Under the pieces are notes generated by a model that searched no databases, was not told the origin of the DNA, and saw only the letters and a list, made by a program, of their open reading frames with translations. Made by a program: the position numbers and the translations under genes. Shown here in pieces: positions 36,101 through 43,889 of a stretch of 64,000 bases of DNA (within the stretch, counting starts at the first letter, position 1; each line of letters starts with the position of its first letter). The stretch is from the NCBI GenBank assembly GCA_016706545.1, contig JADJJK010000075.1, positions 176,522 through 240,521 of the forward strand, in the 5' to 3' direction. This stretch comes from Myxococcales bacterium. Lineage in GTDB: Bacteria > Myxococcota_A > Polyangia > Haliangiales > Haliangiaceae.

Positions 36101-36482
36101 GGCGGTACACGAGGAGCTCACGCGGCTCGAGCGCTTCGCCCTGGCGCCGCTGTCGGCGCTGCTGCGGGCGCGCGCGCCCGGCCAGGAGCTTCGCTACACG
36201 TTCAACTACACCAACTTCCCGGCGGTCGGCGGGGACGGTGAGCTCGAGACCCGCGACTGGCGCGCGCTCGATACCTGGCACTACCCGATGAACCTCGGCG
36301 TCCACCTCGACCTGGAGACCCACGAGCACCAGCTCCGGATCGCCTGTGATCCGGCGTATTGCTCCGAGCTCGAGGCCGCGCGCTTGCTCGCGGTCATCGC
36401 GGGCCAGCTCGAGCGACTGCTCGTCGAGGCGCCGGCGGATCTGGTGGCGCGCGGCGCCGCGCAGGCAGGAGGACCGCGATGA
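33153..36482 (+). CDS. NRPS: degenerate A - PCP - C
   Basis: Protein of 1109 residues. The A domain (about 20-570) keeps the fold but has lost key residues. The pocket Asp (GrsA 235) is His230 ('GAFHLALWELW'), the A3 loop reads 'YVIPTSGTGPLRAAS' without its Lys, A5 is 'NGYGTAETG', and the A10 Lys is Arg560 ('TAGRLDRDAL'). It also contains Leu-Pro-Asp, Pro-Asp-Ser and Gly-Pro-Ala tandem repeats (about 140-155, 408-424, 480-508). It is probably inactive. PCP Ser614 ('AAGGTSIRA') and the C domain (about 660-1090, His818-His819-x3-Asp823, 'HHANNDGWS') look intact, so the PCP must be charged in trans. A 57-nt gap with GGAG precedes the ATG; the stop overlaps the next start. Confidence 0.9.
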   Translation: MSDREQEAIVPSLVQAPTLIARWRGVVARHATSVAVACGEREVTYGELDQRARAVAAHLLARGVAASQRVALCAGPSIDAVAAMLGVLYAGATCVALEPRWPQSRLRELVALARPRLILHDLEHAALAASLGQEAVAGACSLPDVLPDVLPDMLPDVLPPSSSEEAPGLRLPSDLGREQPAYVIPTSGTGPLRAASVRHADVLQGLAACEAALEPGPGDVWSQLHSGAFHLALWELWGALAFGGRLVLPAAPRPRASAELLSFATRHGLTVLTLTPWELSEWLPQLALAPAAERARLTLSFLLVAGDVLPAGAVRRWFELMGEDAVVVNGYGTAETGGPVVLGALAVADVARDVPAPLGVAVEGVSWQLLDERGRPVPRGAAGELVLERGAGFGALVGAPALVPDSPAPDVPDSPDVPASARRLRTGDLARQAADGGLVVVERLGASVMTRGVRVSPGEVEVALRGCSGVAAAVVLGRGAATGPATGAAAGPAAGPAAGAAAGPAAGPATGDELEAYLVPTGAALDAELLRRELRDRVPGFLHPHELRVLDEVPLTTAGRLDRDALRGSGQPLTGRRQAAPTAEEARMLELWCGVLQAPELAVEDDFFAAGGTSIRAVELVIALRTAGFPCAVRDVLQAPTVRELLRRLSGSAAAAAAAATVGPAPAVGPAPTPAQAELGAGAVSDLQQVMLEQYARHAAAGNGVYHVQESFTLLDRQLDAARLVRSFAEEIAREPAFRTSFVREGAGYRRHQAPAPQVELAREDLHALTPAEQTTRLGAHARADLARPFPFDGPGALARFTVFELSATSARIFSSSHHANNDGWSQQQFLRWVMAAYRGASEPRELLASDPYDAYVAAQAKVADDLAAREHGRQLALAPGSLVPIDRPPPARYLEVSRELPREEVLGLLALSQRARVQAKALFLAAAAQGLAELTKDEAITLGVVVNGRQPEVPGMLEAHGLYWNLQALTLQQAAGATHAVSAVHEELTRLERFALAPLSALLRARAPGQELRYTFNYTNFPAVGGDGELETRDWRALDTWHYPMNLGVHLDLETHEHQLRIACDPAYCSELEAARLLAVIAGQLERLLVEAPADLVARGAAQAGGPR

Positions 36483-37900
36483 GCTCACGAGGATCCCAGA
36501 GCCCTTTGGACGACGGCGAGCCCCTGCGCCTGGCCCCGCTGTCGATGCAGCAGGAGGGGCTGCACTTCTTCGATCGCCAGGCGCCGGACAGCGCGGTGTA
36601 CTCGGTGCCCTACCGCTTCGATCTGGAGGGTCCGCTCGACGTGGAGGCCCTGCGGCGAGCGCTAGAGGCGCTGGTGCAGCGACATGAGATCTTGCGCACC
36701 CGGTTCATCGAGCGCGACGGCGCGTACTGGCAACAGATCATGTCCGAGACGGCGGTCACGCTACCGTGCGAGCCGCTGACGGTGACGGGCGACGAGCCCG
36801 AGCTGGAGGCGGAGCTCGAGCGCCTCGCCGCCGCGCTCGCCGACGCGCCGTTCGACCTCGAGCGCGGCCCGCTGATGTTCGCGAGCCTGCGGCAGCTCTC
36901 CCCGACCCGCCATGCGCTGTTTCTGCGCATGCACCACATCGTGTTCGATGGCTGGTCTTACGGCGTGCTGACCCGCGATCTCGATCTGCTCTATCGCGCG
37001 GCGCGCAGCACGCGACCCGCGCCGCTGCCGGCGCTGACCGTGCAGTTCGCCGACTACGCCCGCTGGCAGCGCGAGCGCCTCGCCAGCGGCGCGCTCGATG
37101 ACGTGCTCGCCTACTGGCGCGCCCGCCTGGTGGGGGCGCCCGCGTTAGTCAGCCTGCCGACCGGTCTGCCCCGGCCCGCGGTGGCCGGCAACACCGGGCG
37201 CACGCTCGAGCAGGCGTGGCCAGAGGAGCTCGGCAAGGGCCTCGTCGGCCTGGCTCGGGCCCTGGGCGTCAGCCCGTTCGTGGTGATGGCCACGGCGGTG
37301 GCGGCGCTGCTCGCGCGATACACCGGACAGCGCGACGTCTGCCTCGGCTTTCCGGTGGACGGGCGCGGACACTCCGAGCTGCCGGTGGAAGATCTGATCG
37401 GCTACTTCTCCAACACGCTGGTGCTGCGCGCCCAGGTCGAGCCGGAGCTGAGCTTTCGCCAGCTCGTGGAGCGCGTGCGCGACGCGGTGGCCGGCGCCAT
37501 CGAACACGGCGAGCTGCCGTTCGACAAGCTGGTGGAGGCGCTCGCGCCGACGCGGACCTTGGCCCACCACCCGCTGTTTCAGGTGTGCATCACGTACCAG
37601 GCCGCGGATGAGGTGTGGCGCATGGGCAACGTCAAGGCGCGCCATCGGCCGTGCCCCTCGGGGATCTCGAAGTTCGATGTGACCTTCGACTTCGAGCGGT
37701 CGGGGGACCAGTTTCGCGTTCGCCTCGAGTACGCCGACGAGCTCTACCTCGAGCCCACGATGTGGGACGTGCTGGCGGAGCTGCAGCGCTTGATCGCCCG
37801 CGGCATCGCCGAGCCAGATGGTGGGCTAGCTGACACCTCGGGACCGCCGGCAGCGACGCAAGCTGCTGCGCCTGCGCGCAGCTTGCGAAAGCGACGCTGA
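36479..37900 (+). CDS. stand-alone NRPS condensation domain
   Basis: Protein of 473 residues, one condensation domain. N-terminal 'LRLAPLSMQQEGLHFFDRQA' (C1), catalytic His152-His153-x3-Asp157 ('MHHIVFDGWSYG', C3), 'VQFADYARWQRE' (C4), 'GFPVDGRGHSELPVEDLIGY' with 'SNTLVLRA' (C5) and 'HHPLFQVCITYQ' (C7) are all present. It forms a peptide (or, in some free-standing cases, ester or capping amide) bond between two carrier-bound units. Start ATG overlaps the upstream stop (ATGA). It must act with carriers on other proteins, for example the PCP at 33153-36482 and the PCP-TE protein. Confidence 0.9.
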   Translation: MSSRGSQSPLDDGEPLRLAPLSMQQEGLHFFDRQAPDSAVYSVPYRFDLEGPLDVEALRRALEALVQRHEILRTRFIERDGAYWQQIMSETAVTLPCEPLTVTGDEPELEAELERLAAALADAPFDLERGPLMFASLRQLSPTRHALFLRMHHIVFDGWSYGVLTRDLDLLYRAARSTRPAPLPALTVQFADYARWQRERLASGALDDVLAYWRARLVGAPALVSLPTGLPRPAVAGNTGRTLEQAWPEELGKGLVGLARALGVSPFVVMATAVAALLARYTGQRDVCLGFPVDGRGHSELPVEDLIGYFSNTLVLRAQVEPELSFRQLVERVRDAVAGAIEHGELPFDKLVEALAPTRTLAHHPLFQVCITYQAADEVWRMGNVKARHRPCPSGISKFDVTFDFERSGDQFRVRLEYADELYLEPTMWDVLAELQRLIARGIAEPDGGLADTSGPPAATQAAAPARSLRKRR

Positions 37901-37938
37901 GATTGTTGTAGCTTCGCCGCCCAACTCAGGAGCGCTCC

Positions 37939-38652
37939 GTGCAATTCACGATCGACGAGGCCGTGTTCTCTCTGTTTCCCCGCATCTGCTTCGGGGTGGT
38001 GATCGGGGCGTTGCCTGAGACCCCGCCTCAGCTCTCGGAGCTGGAGGCGCTGCGCGCCGAGTCGCTGGCCAGCCTGGAGCGGCGCTATCCCACCCCCGAG
38101 GCGCTCGGCGAGCACTCGCAGATCAAGGCGTGGCGCGCCGCCTACTCGGCGTGCGGCCTCAACCCCAAGTCGCACCGGCCAACCCATGAGGCGCTGGCGC
38201 GGCGCCTGCTCAAGAGCCGAGCGTTCCCCAAGATCAACGGCATCGTCGACGTGTACCTGACCAACCAGATCGAGCACCTGGTGCCGCATGGCGGGTACGA
38301 CCTCGCGCACTTGCAGGGGAACCTGGAGCTCGCGCGTTCGCCGGGCGGTGAGCCGTTCGAGCCGCTCGGCGGCGGCAGCGAGCTCACCGACGCCGGGGAG
38401 CTGGTCTATCGCGACGCCGCGCGCGTGCTCACGCGGCGCTGGAACTACCGCGACTGCGAGCGCACCAAGCTCGACGTCGGCACGCGCCGCTTCCTGCTGA
38501 TGATCGAGGGCTTCGAGGAGGTCGCGGCGGTGCAGGCGGCGGTCGAGGACCTCGCCGCGCGGTACCAGCGCGTGTTTCCCGGCGCGCAGCTCTCCACCGC
38601 GGTGCTGGTCGCCTCGGCCGCCGCCCGGCAGCATTCGCTCGCCGTGGGGTGA
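37939..38652 (+). CDS. free-standing B3/B4 (PheRS-beta editing-like) domain protein
   Basis: Protein of 237 residues, GTG start preceded by AGGAG at 8 nt. It matches the B3/B4 domain found in phenylalanyl-tRNA synthetase beta chains and in free-standing proteins: 'IKAWRAAYSACGLNPKSHRP', 'LLKSRAFPKINGIVDVYLTN', 'VYRDAARVLTRRWNYRDCER'. In PheRS this domain hydrolyses mischarged tRNA. Only 38 nt after the last NRPS gene and on the same strand, it may protect the host against misincorporation of the unusual amino acid made here. That role is inference; many such proteins have unknown function. Confidence 0.78.
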   Translation: MQFTIDEAVFSLFPRICFGVVIGALPETPPQLSELEALRAESLASLERRYPTPEALGEHSQIKAWRAAYSACGLNPKSHRPTHEALARRLLKSRAFPKINGIVDVYLTNQIEHLVPHGGYDLAHLQGNLELARSPGGEPFEPLGGGSELTDAGELVYRDAARVLTRRWNYRDCERTKLDVGTRRFLLMIEGFEEVAAVQAAVEDLAARYQRVFPGAQLSTAVLVASAAARQHSLAVG

Positions 38653-38731
38653 GCGAGCTCGAGCACCGCGGCGGGTGGCGCGGGCGGTCAGAGGTTGCGG
38701 GTTGGGCGCGCGGCGAGTAACGTCGCGCGCC

Positions 38732-40321
38732 GTGCCGTCCCCTCGCTATGACGTGATCGTGATCGGCGGCGGCCACAACGGGCTTGTCGCCGCCGGCCTC
38801 CTGGCCAAGCGCGGTCGCAAGGTGCTGGTGCTGGAGCGGCGCGAGGTCACCGGGGGCGCGGCCATCACCGAGCAGCCCTTCGGCCCGGACTATCAGGTCA
38901 CCGCGCTGTCGTACGTGGTGAGCCTGATGCCGCCCACCGTGATGAACGAGCTGGAGCTGGCGCGCTTTGGCTACAAGGTCTATCCGCAGCACCCCTACTT
39001 CGTGCCGCACCCGGACGGCCGCACGCTGACGCTGTGCGACGACAAGCGCCGGCGCCACGCCGAGATCTCCAAGTTCTCCGCCAAGGACGCAGACGAGATG
39101 GAGCGCTGGGACGACTGGCTTGCCAGGCTGGCCGCGGTGCTGGGCCCGCTCTTGACCCAGGTCCCACCGCGGCTGGGCAGCAAGCGCCCGCGCGAGCTGT
39201 GGGCCGCGCTGCGCCTGGCCTGGAAGCTGCGCAAGCTGGACGAGCGCGGCGTCGGGGACGTGACCCGGCTGATGACGATGAGCGTCGCGGACTTGCTGGA
39301 GGAGCGCTTCGAGTCGGAGGCGATGCGCGGCGTGCTCGCGGTCAGCGGCATCATCGGCACCTGGGCTGGGCCGCGCTCCCCCGGCACCGCCTACGTGATG
39401 GCGCACCACAAGCTGGGCGACATCGGCGAAGGGCAGCAGGGCGCCTGGGGCTTCCCCGAGGGCGGCATGGGCGGGGTGACCCGCGCCATGCGCGCGGCGG
39501 CTGAGGCGTTTGGCGCGCACATCCGCACCGCTGCCGCGGTGGCCCGGATCACCACGCGCGACGGCGCGGCGACCGGGGTGGTGCTGGACAGCGGCGAGGA
39601 GCTCACGGCGGACGTGGTGCTGGCCACCACCCATCCGCAGATCACGTTCCTGCAGCACCTGTCCCGCGCGGAGCTGCCGGAGGACTTCGTGACCTCCATC
39701 GAGCGCTGGAAGACGCGGTCGGGCACGGTGAAGGTGAACCTGGCGCTGGATCGGCTGCCCGAGTTTCGCGGCAAGCCCGGGTTCGATCCGGAGGTACATG
39801 GCGGGACCATCGTGCTGGCGCCCTCGCTCGACGGGCTGGAGACCGCCTTTCAGGAAGCGGTGGCCGGCCGGCCCGCCACCGAGCCGTTCGCCGATATCTG
39901 CATCCCGTCGGTGGTGGATCCCACGCTGGCTCCGCCTGGCAAGCACGTGATGTCCATGTTCACGCAGTGGGTGCCGCACAGCTACGCCAGCGCGCCGCAC
40001 ACCGACGAGCTCGCGGCGTACGCCGACCGCCTGATCGCGCGGATGGATGCGCTGGCGCCGGGGTTCTCCTCGTCGATCCTGCACCGGCAGATCATCGGCC
40101 CGCACGAGATGCAGGAGCGCTTCTCCCTGCGCGGTGGCAACATCTTTCATGGGGAGCTGTCGGCAAGTCAGCTCTTTCATATGCGGCCGGCGCCAGGCTT
40201 CGCCGACTTCACCACGCCGATCCGCGGCCTGTATCAGGCGAGCTCCGCCACCCACGGCGGCGGCGGCGTCACCGGCATCCCCGCGCTGCAAGCGGTGCGG
40301 CGGATCTGCGCGGACACCTGA
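38732..40321 (+). CDS. FAD-dependent oxidoreductase (phytoene-desaturase/PYROXD2-like)
   Basis: Protein of 529 residues, GTG start. The N-terminal dinucleotide loop is 'YDVIVIGGGHNGLVAAGLLA' followed by 'RGRKVLVLERREVTGGAA'. The C-terminal FAD motif reads 'IRGLYQASSATHGGGGVTGI'. Mid-protein 'AWGFPEGGMGGVTRAMRAAA' is typical of the NAD(P)/FAD-dependent, PYROXD2-like group within the amine-oxidase/phytoene desaturase superfamily. Substrate unknown. It follows the B3/B4 gene by 79 nt on the same strand but carries no clear link to the peptide pathway. Confidence 0.86.
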   Translation: MPSPRYDVIVIGGGHNGLVAAGLLAKRGRKVLVLERREVTGGAAITEQPFGPDYQVTALSYVVSLMPPTVMNELELARFGYKVYPQHPYFVPHPDGRTLTLCDDKRRRHAEISKFSAKDADEMERWDDWLARLAAVLGPLLTQVPPRLGSKRPRELWAALRLAWKLRKLDERGVGDVTRLMTMSVADLLEERFESEAMRGVLAVSGIIGTWAGPRSPGTAYVMAHHKLGDIGEGQQGAWGFPEGGMGGVTRAMRAAAEAFGAHIRTAAAVARITTRDGAATGVVLDSGEELTADVVLATTHPQITFLQHLSRAELPEDFVTSIERWKTRSGTVKVNLALDRLPEFRGKPGFDPEVHGGTIVLAPSLDGLETAFQEAVAGRPATEPFADICIPSVVDPTLAPPGKHVMSMFTQWVPHSYASAPHTDELAAYADRLIARMDALAPGFSSSILHRQIIGPHEMQERFSLRGGNIFHGELSASQLFHMRPAPGFADFTTPIRGLYQASSATHGGGGVTGIPALQAVRRICADT

Positions 40322-40337
40322 GCTAGCGCGCGCGGGC

Positions 40338-41348
40338 TCACCAGAACTGCAGCGCCTGCACCGCCAGCAGGCAGCCCGAGCCCACCGCGGCGGCGGCGGG
40401 GATGGTGAAGATCCACGCCCAGATGATCCGCTGCGCCACGCCCCAGCGGATCCCGCGCAGCTTGGTGACCGAGCCGACGCCGATGATGGCGCCGGTGATG
40501 GTGTGCGTGGTCGAGACCGGGATCTTGAAGTGGGTGGCGATGAACAGCGTGATGGCGCCAGCCACCTCGGCGCAGAAGCCACCCACCGGCTTTAGGTGCG
40601 TGAGGCCCATGCCCATGGTCTTGACGATGCGCCATCCGCCGATGGCGGTGCCAAACGCCATGCAGCCGTAGGACGCCAGGATGATCCAGACGGGCACTTG
40701 ATCGAAGTCCTTGGGGAGCTGGCCGGAGGCGATCAGCACCGCGAGGATGATGCCCATGGTCTTCTGGGCGTCGTTGCCGCCGTGACCAATGGAGTACGCC
40801 GCGGCGGACAGGAGCTGGCCTACCCGGAAGGTCCGATCCACCCGCTGCGGTCGCCAGCGCCGAAACACCCAGAACACGATCATCATGATGATGCCGCCGA
40901 GCAGAAAGCCGATCGCCGGGGCCAGCAGGATGAAGTAGAGGACCTTGTACACCTTGGCCTTGACCAGGATGCCCCAGCCGCCGTACGTGACGCCGGCGCC
41001 CCCGATGCCCCCGATGAGCGCGTGGGACGAGCTCGACGGCAGGCCCCACCACCAGGTCAAGAGGTTCCAGGTGATGGCGCCGATGAGGCCCGACATCACG
41101 ACGAAGATGAAGGCCGGATCTTCCGCCTTGATGTGGATGATGCCGGAGATGGTCTTGGCCACGCCCTCGTGGAAGACGAACAGCGCGGCGAAGTTGAAGA
41201 ACGCCGCCCACAGCACGGCCGCGCGTGGCGTGAGCACGCGGGTGGAGACCACGGTGGCGATGGAGTTGGCGGCGTCGTGGAAGCCGTTGATGATGTCGAA
41301 GACCAGCGCTACCGCGACCGTGAAGACCACGACGGTCATCGCGTCCAT
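40338..41348 (-). CDS. Pit-family inorganic phosphate transporter
   Basis: Integral membrane protein of 336 residues. Both Pit signature repeats are clear: 'NGFHDAANSIATVVSTR' near the N-terminus and 'SIGHGGNDAQKTMGII' mid-protein, plus 'GLPSSSSHALIGGIGGAG' and 'PVSTTHTITGAIIGVG'. It takes up phosphate (as metal-phosphate) with protons. It lies 3 nt after the DUF47 gene on the same strand, the standard Pit/DUF47 pair. Confidence 0.95.
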   Translation of the reverse strand: MDAMTVVVFTVAVALVFDIINGFHDAANSIATVVSTRVLTPRAAVLWAAFFNFAALFVFHEGVAKTISGIIHIKAEDPAFIFVVMSGLIGAITWNLLTWWWGLPSSSSHALIGGIGGAGVTYGGWGILVKAKVYKVLYFILLAPAIGFLLGGIIMMIVFWVFRRWRPQRVDRTFRVGQLLSAAAYSIGHGGNDAQKTMGIILAVLIASGQLPKDFDQVPVWIILASYGCMAFGTAIGGWRIVKTMGMGLTHLKPVGGFCAEVAGAITLFIATHFKIPVSTTHTITGAIIGVGSVTKLRGIRWGVAQRIIWAWIFTIPAAAAVGSGCLLAVQALQFW

Positions 41349-41351
41349 GGC

Positions 41352-41978
41352 TTACGCATGCTCCAGGATGACGCCCTCGATGATGTTCGCGACGTCCTCA
41401 CAGCGGTCGCTGGCGTTCTCCAGGTTCTCGTAGATCTCTTTCCACTTGATGACCATGATCGGGTCCTTCTCTTCCTTGAAGAGGCGGGCCACCGAGCGCC
41501 GCAAGATCGCGTCCGCCTCGTTCTCCAGGCGGTTGATGTCCACGCAGACCTTGAGGATGGCCTGAGGGTCCTTGAGGTTGCGCAGGCCTCCCGCCGCCTG
41601 CGCGACCTGGATGGTGGCGCGATGCAGCACGTCCGCCAGATCGCGCACGTCGGCGGTCATGCTGGTGAGCTCGTACAGCTCGATGCGCTCCGCCGCCGCC
41701 TCCACGAAGTCCATGATGTCGTCCATCTTGGTGATCAGGCGATGGATCTCGTCGCGGTCGATGGGCGTGATGAACGTCTTGTGCAGCGCCTCCACGCAGC
41801 GGTGGGTGATGACATCGGTCTCGTGCTCGATGTCCGAGATCCGCCGGCACTTGGCGTTGATGTTGGCGCTGGTGGTGACCAGCGAGAGGAACTCCTTGGT
41901 TCCCTCCACGGTCAGGGCCGCGTGCTGTTCGAAGAAGTCGAAGAAGCTAGTTTCCTTGGGCAGGAATCTTCCGAACAT
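41352..41978 (-). CDS. DUF47 PhoU-like Pit accessory protein
   Basis: Protein of 208 residues, all-helical PhoU-like, starting 'MFGRFLPKETSFFDFFEQHA' with a GGAGG 5 nt upstream. The family pattern continues with 'CRRISDIEHETDVITHRC', 'DDIMDFVEAAAERIELYE' and 'EVADAILRR'-like 'ENEADAILRRSVARLF', and ends 'ENASDRCEDVANIIEGVILE'. DUF47 proteins are encoded beside Pit permeases and are thought to modulate them. Confidence 0.93.
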   Translation of the reverse strand: MFGRFLPKETSFFDFFEQHAALTVEGTKEFLSLVTTSANINAKCRRISDIEHETDVITHRCVEALHKTFITPIDRDEIHRLITKMDDIMDFVEAAAERIELYELTSMTADVRDLADVLHRATIQVAQAAGGLRNLKDPQAILKVCVDINRLENEADAILRRSVARLFKEEKDPIMVIKWKEIYENLENASDRCEDVANIIEGVILEHA

Positions 41979-42208
41979 AGGACCTCCAGGTGGCTTGCCA
42001 GTACCACACGCCAGGTGGGGACTGTTACCGCTCGGGGGCACATTCGCGGCTGAAAACGGCACCAAACTGCGACGAAGTTGTAACGAAGCAATCGGCCCTT
42101 CGCCAGGCCGACGGGGCGCTCGCGGGAGCGCCAGGGCGTGGGGCCCGCGCCGCGCGGGAGGCACGGCTTGGCCACCGCGCGCGCGGATGTGGCAGGCTGC
42201 CGGGGGTC

Positions 42209-42847
42209 ATGCGTCGCAAGTCCCGCTTGTTTGCCCTGGCCGAAGCCTTGCGTGCGCGGCGCACCGGCGTCACCGCGGAAGAGCTGGCGCGGCGCTTTGG
42301 GGTCACGATTCGCACGATGTATCGCGACCTGGCCGCGCTGCAGGACTCGGGGCTCCCGCTGCGCGCAGACCGCGGCCGCGGCGGCGGCTACGCGCTGGAC
42401 AAGGCGTACCAGCTCCCGCCGGTGAACTTCACCGCCCGCGAAGCGGCGCTGCTGGTGCTCCTGGCGGACATGGCGCTGACCCAGCGCCTCCTGCCCTTCG
42501 TCGAGACGCTGCACGCCGCGCGGGACAAGGTGCGCGCCGCGCTCTCGACCTCGGCGCAGCGCGAGCTGCGGGAGCTCCTGGCGACGGTGTCGCTCCCTGG
42601 GGTGCCCGGCTTGCCGCTGGCCCCCGGAGTGCAGCGCGTGCTGGAGGCGGCCTGGTTCGAGCAACGGCCGATGTGGATCTCGTACCGCAAGCCAGACGGC
42701 CGCGAGCACCGGCGCGAGGTGCAGGTGCGCAGCCTGGTGGTCGACCGCAGCGTGACGCTGCTCAACTGCACGGATCTGGAGCTCGGGCAGGACCGACAGT
42801 TTCGCCTCGATCGGGTGGTCAAGGCCGGCCTCTTGCCGCTGCCCTAG
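42209..42847 (+). CDS. HTH/WYL transcriptional regulator
   Basis: Protein of 212 residues. An N-terminal DeoR-type winged helix-turn-helix ('TAEELARRFGVTIRTMYRDL', then 'RADRGRGGGYALD') is followed by a WYL-type ligand-sensing region ('MWISYRKPDGREHRREVQV', 'LVVDRSVTLLNCTDL'). WYL regulators usually repress or activate neighbouring genes in response to small molecules or nucleic acid. It is divergent from the DUF47-pit operon and convergent with the coxG-side operon; target unknown. Confidence 0.87.
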   Translation: MRRKSRLFALAEALRARRTGVTAEELARRFGVTIRTMYRDLAALQDSGLPLRADRGRGGGYALDKAYQLPPVNFTAREAALLVLLADMALTQRLLPFVETLHAARDKVRAALSTSAQRELRELLATVSLPGVPGLPLAPGVQRVLEAAWFEQRPMWISYRKPDGREHRREVQVRSLVVDRSVTLLNCTDLELGQDRQFRLDRVVKAGLLPLP

Positions 42848-42930
42848 AACCCGGCTCCTGGCCGAGCACGCCAAGCTCGCTCGGCGAGGGCGGCGGCCTT
42901 GGCGCGCGCGAGCCTGTCCGGCGGGCGCGG

Positions 42931-43888
42931 CTACTTGACCTTGGCGCCAAAGAGCCGGCGGAAGAAGTTGGCGATGGAGGCAGCCAGGGCTTTGAAGACC
43001 AGGGACAGCGCGTTGAGCGACTCCTCCTGGGCCGGCTTTTTGGCCAGGGCGCGGGCAGGCGCTGGCCTGGCGGCGCCTGGCGGCGTCTTGGCAGGGTGCG
43101 CGGAGGCGGCGGCAGCTGCGCCTGCGCTGGGCGAGGCGCCGGCTGCGCCTGCGCTGGACGAGGCGGCGGCCGCGCCTGCGCTGGACGAGGCGGCGGCCTT
43201 CGCAGACGGCTCGTCGCCGCCGCTTGGCGCCGCCCCGGCGTCGGCGCCGGTCGCGGCGCTGGCTTTGGACCTGGCGCCGCCGTCGAGGCCAAGCTCGGCC
43301 GAGGCCGGCTTCGGCCGAGGCCTGGGCAGGCGCTTCGGCCGAAGGTTCGGCCCCTTCGGCGGGCCCTTCGATTGCCCCTTCGGCAGCCCCTTCGATTGCC
43401 GCTTCGGGGGCGGCCTGGCTGCTGTCGGCCGCCGGCTCGGTCAGCAGCTCCTGGGCCCGGGCGGAGAACTGCTTGAAGAGCTGCGCGGACACAGACTTGA
43501 TGAGCCCGCGGCCAAACGTCACCAGCTTGCCGGCGATGTCCACCTCCGCGTCGATGGACAGCTCCGCGCCGCCTGGCACCTCGGTGACCTTGCCCAGCAT
43601 CACCATCTTGGCGGTCCCGGCGCCGTTCTTGTCCTTGCCTTCGCCGGTGATGCGCAGGGAGCGCGCCACCTCGTCGATCTCGGACATGGTGGCCTTGCCG
43701 GCAAACAGCGTGGTCACCGGGCCAACCTTGACCTTCATGTGACCCAGAAACACGTTGTCGGACTCCTTGCTGTCGTACGCGGCGCCGGGCAGACACTGCA
43801 CCACGCGCTCGGGATCCAGGAGAAACCGCCACACCGCATCCACGGGTGCCGCGATGACAACGCGCTCTTCGATCTTGAGGTTGGCCAT
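42931..43888 (-). CDS. coxG: CoxG-like SRPBCC protein, apparent frameshift in its linker
   Basis: The first about 150 residues form a CoxG/CO-dehydrogenase subunit G domain: 'MANLKIEERVVIAAPVDAVW', 'PERVVQCLPGA', 'GHMKVKVGPVT', 'GAELSIDAEVDIAGKLV'. CoxG helps assemble or membrane-anchor the molybdenum hydroxylase. After an Ala/Glu/Pro linker the starting frame turns into implausible Arg-rich sequence that would run across other genes. Near 43290-43325 the frame one base over continues as an Ala/Ser/Pro linker and ends in a sensible amphipathic tail ('LVFKALAASIANFFRRLFG', stop 42931-42933). I annotate the composite. The switch lies in short repeats of GCCTCGGCCGA, so either a true frameshift or a sequence error is possible. 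It starts one base after the upstream gene's stop. Confidence 0.68.
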
Positions 43889-43889
43889 G

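Noticed and set aside
41912..43888. A 658-residue protein starting with CoxG and running to 41912
   Set aside because: It would run antisense through the WYL regulator and into the DUF47 gene with Arg-rich nonsense; a one-base frame change gives a sensible end at 42931.
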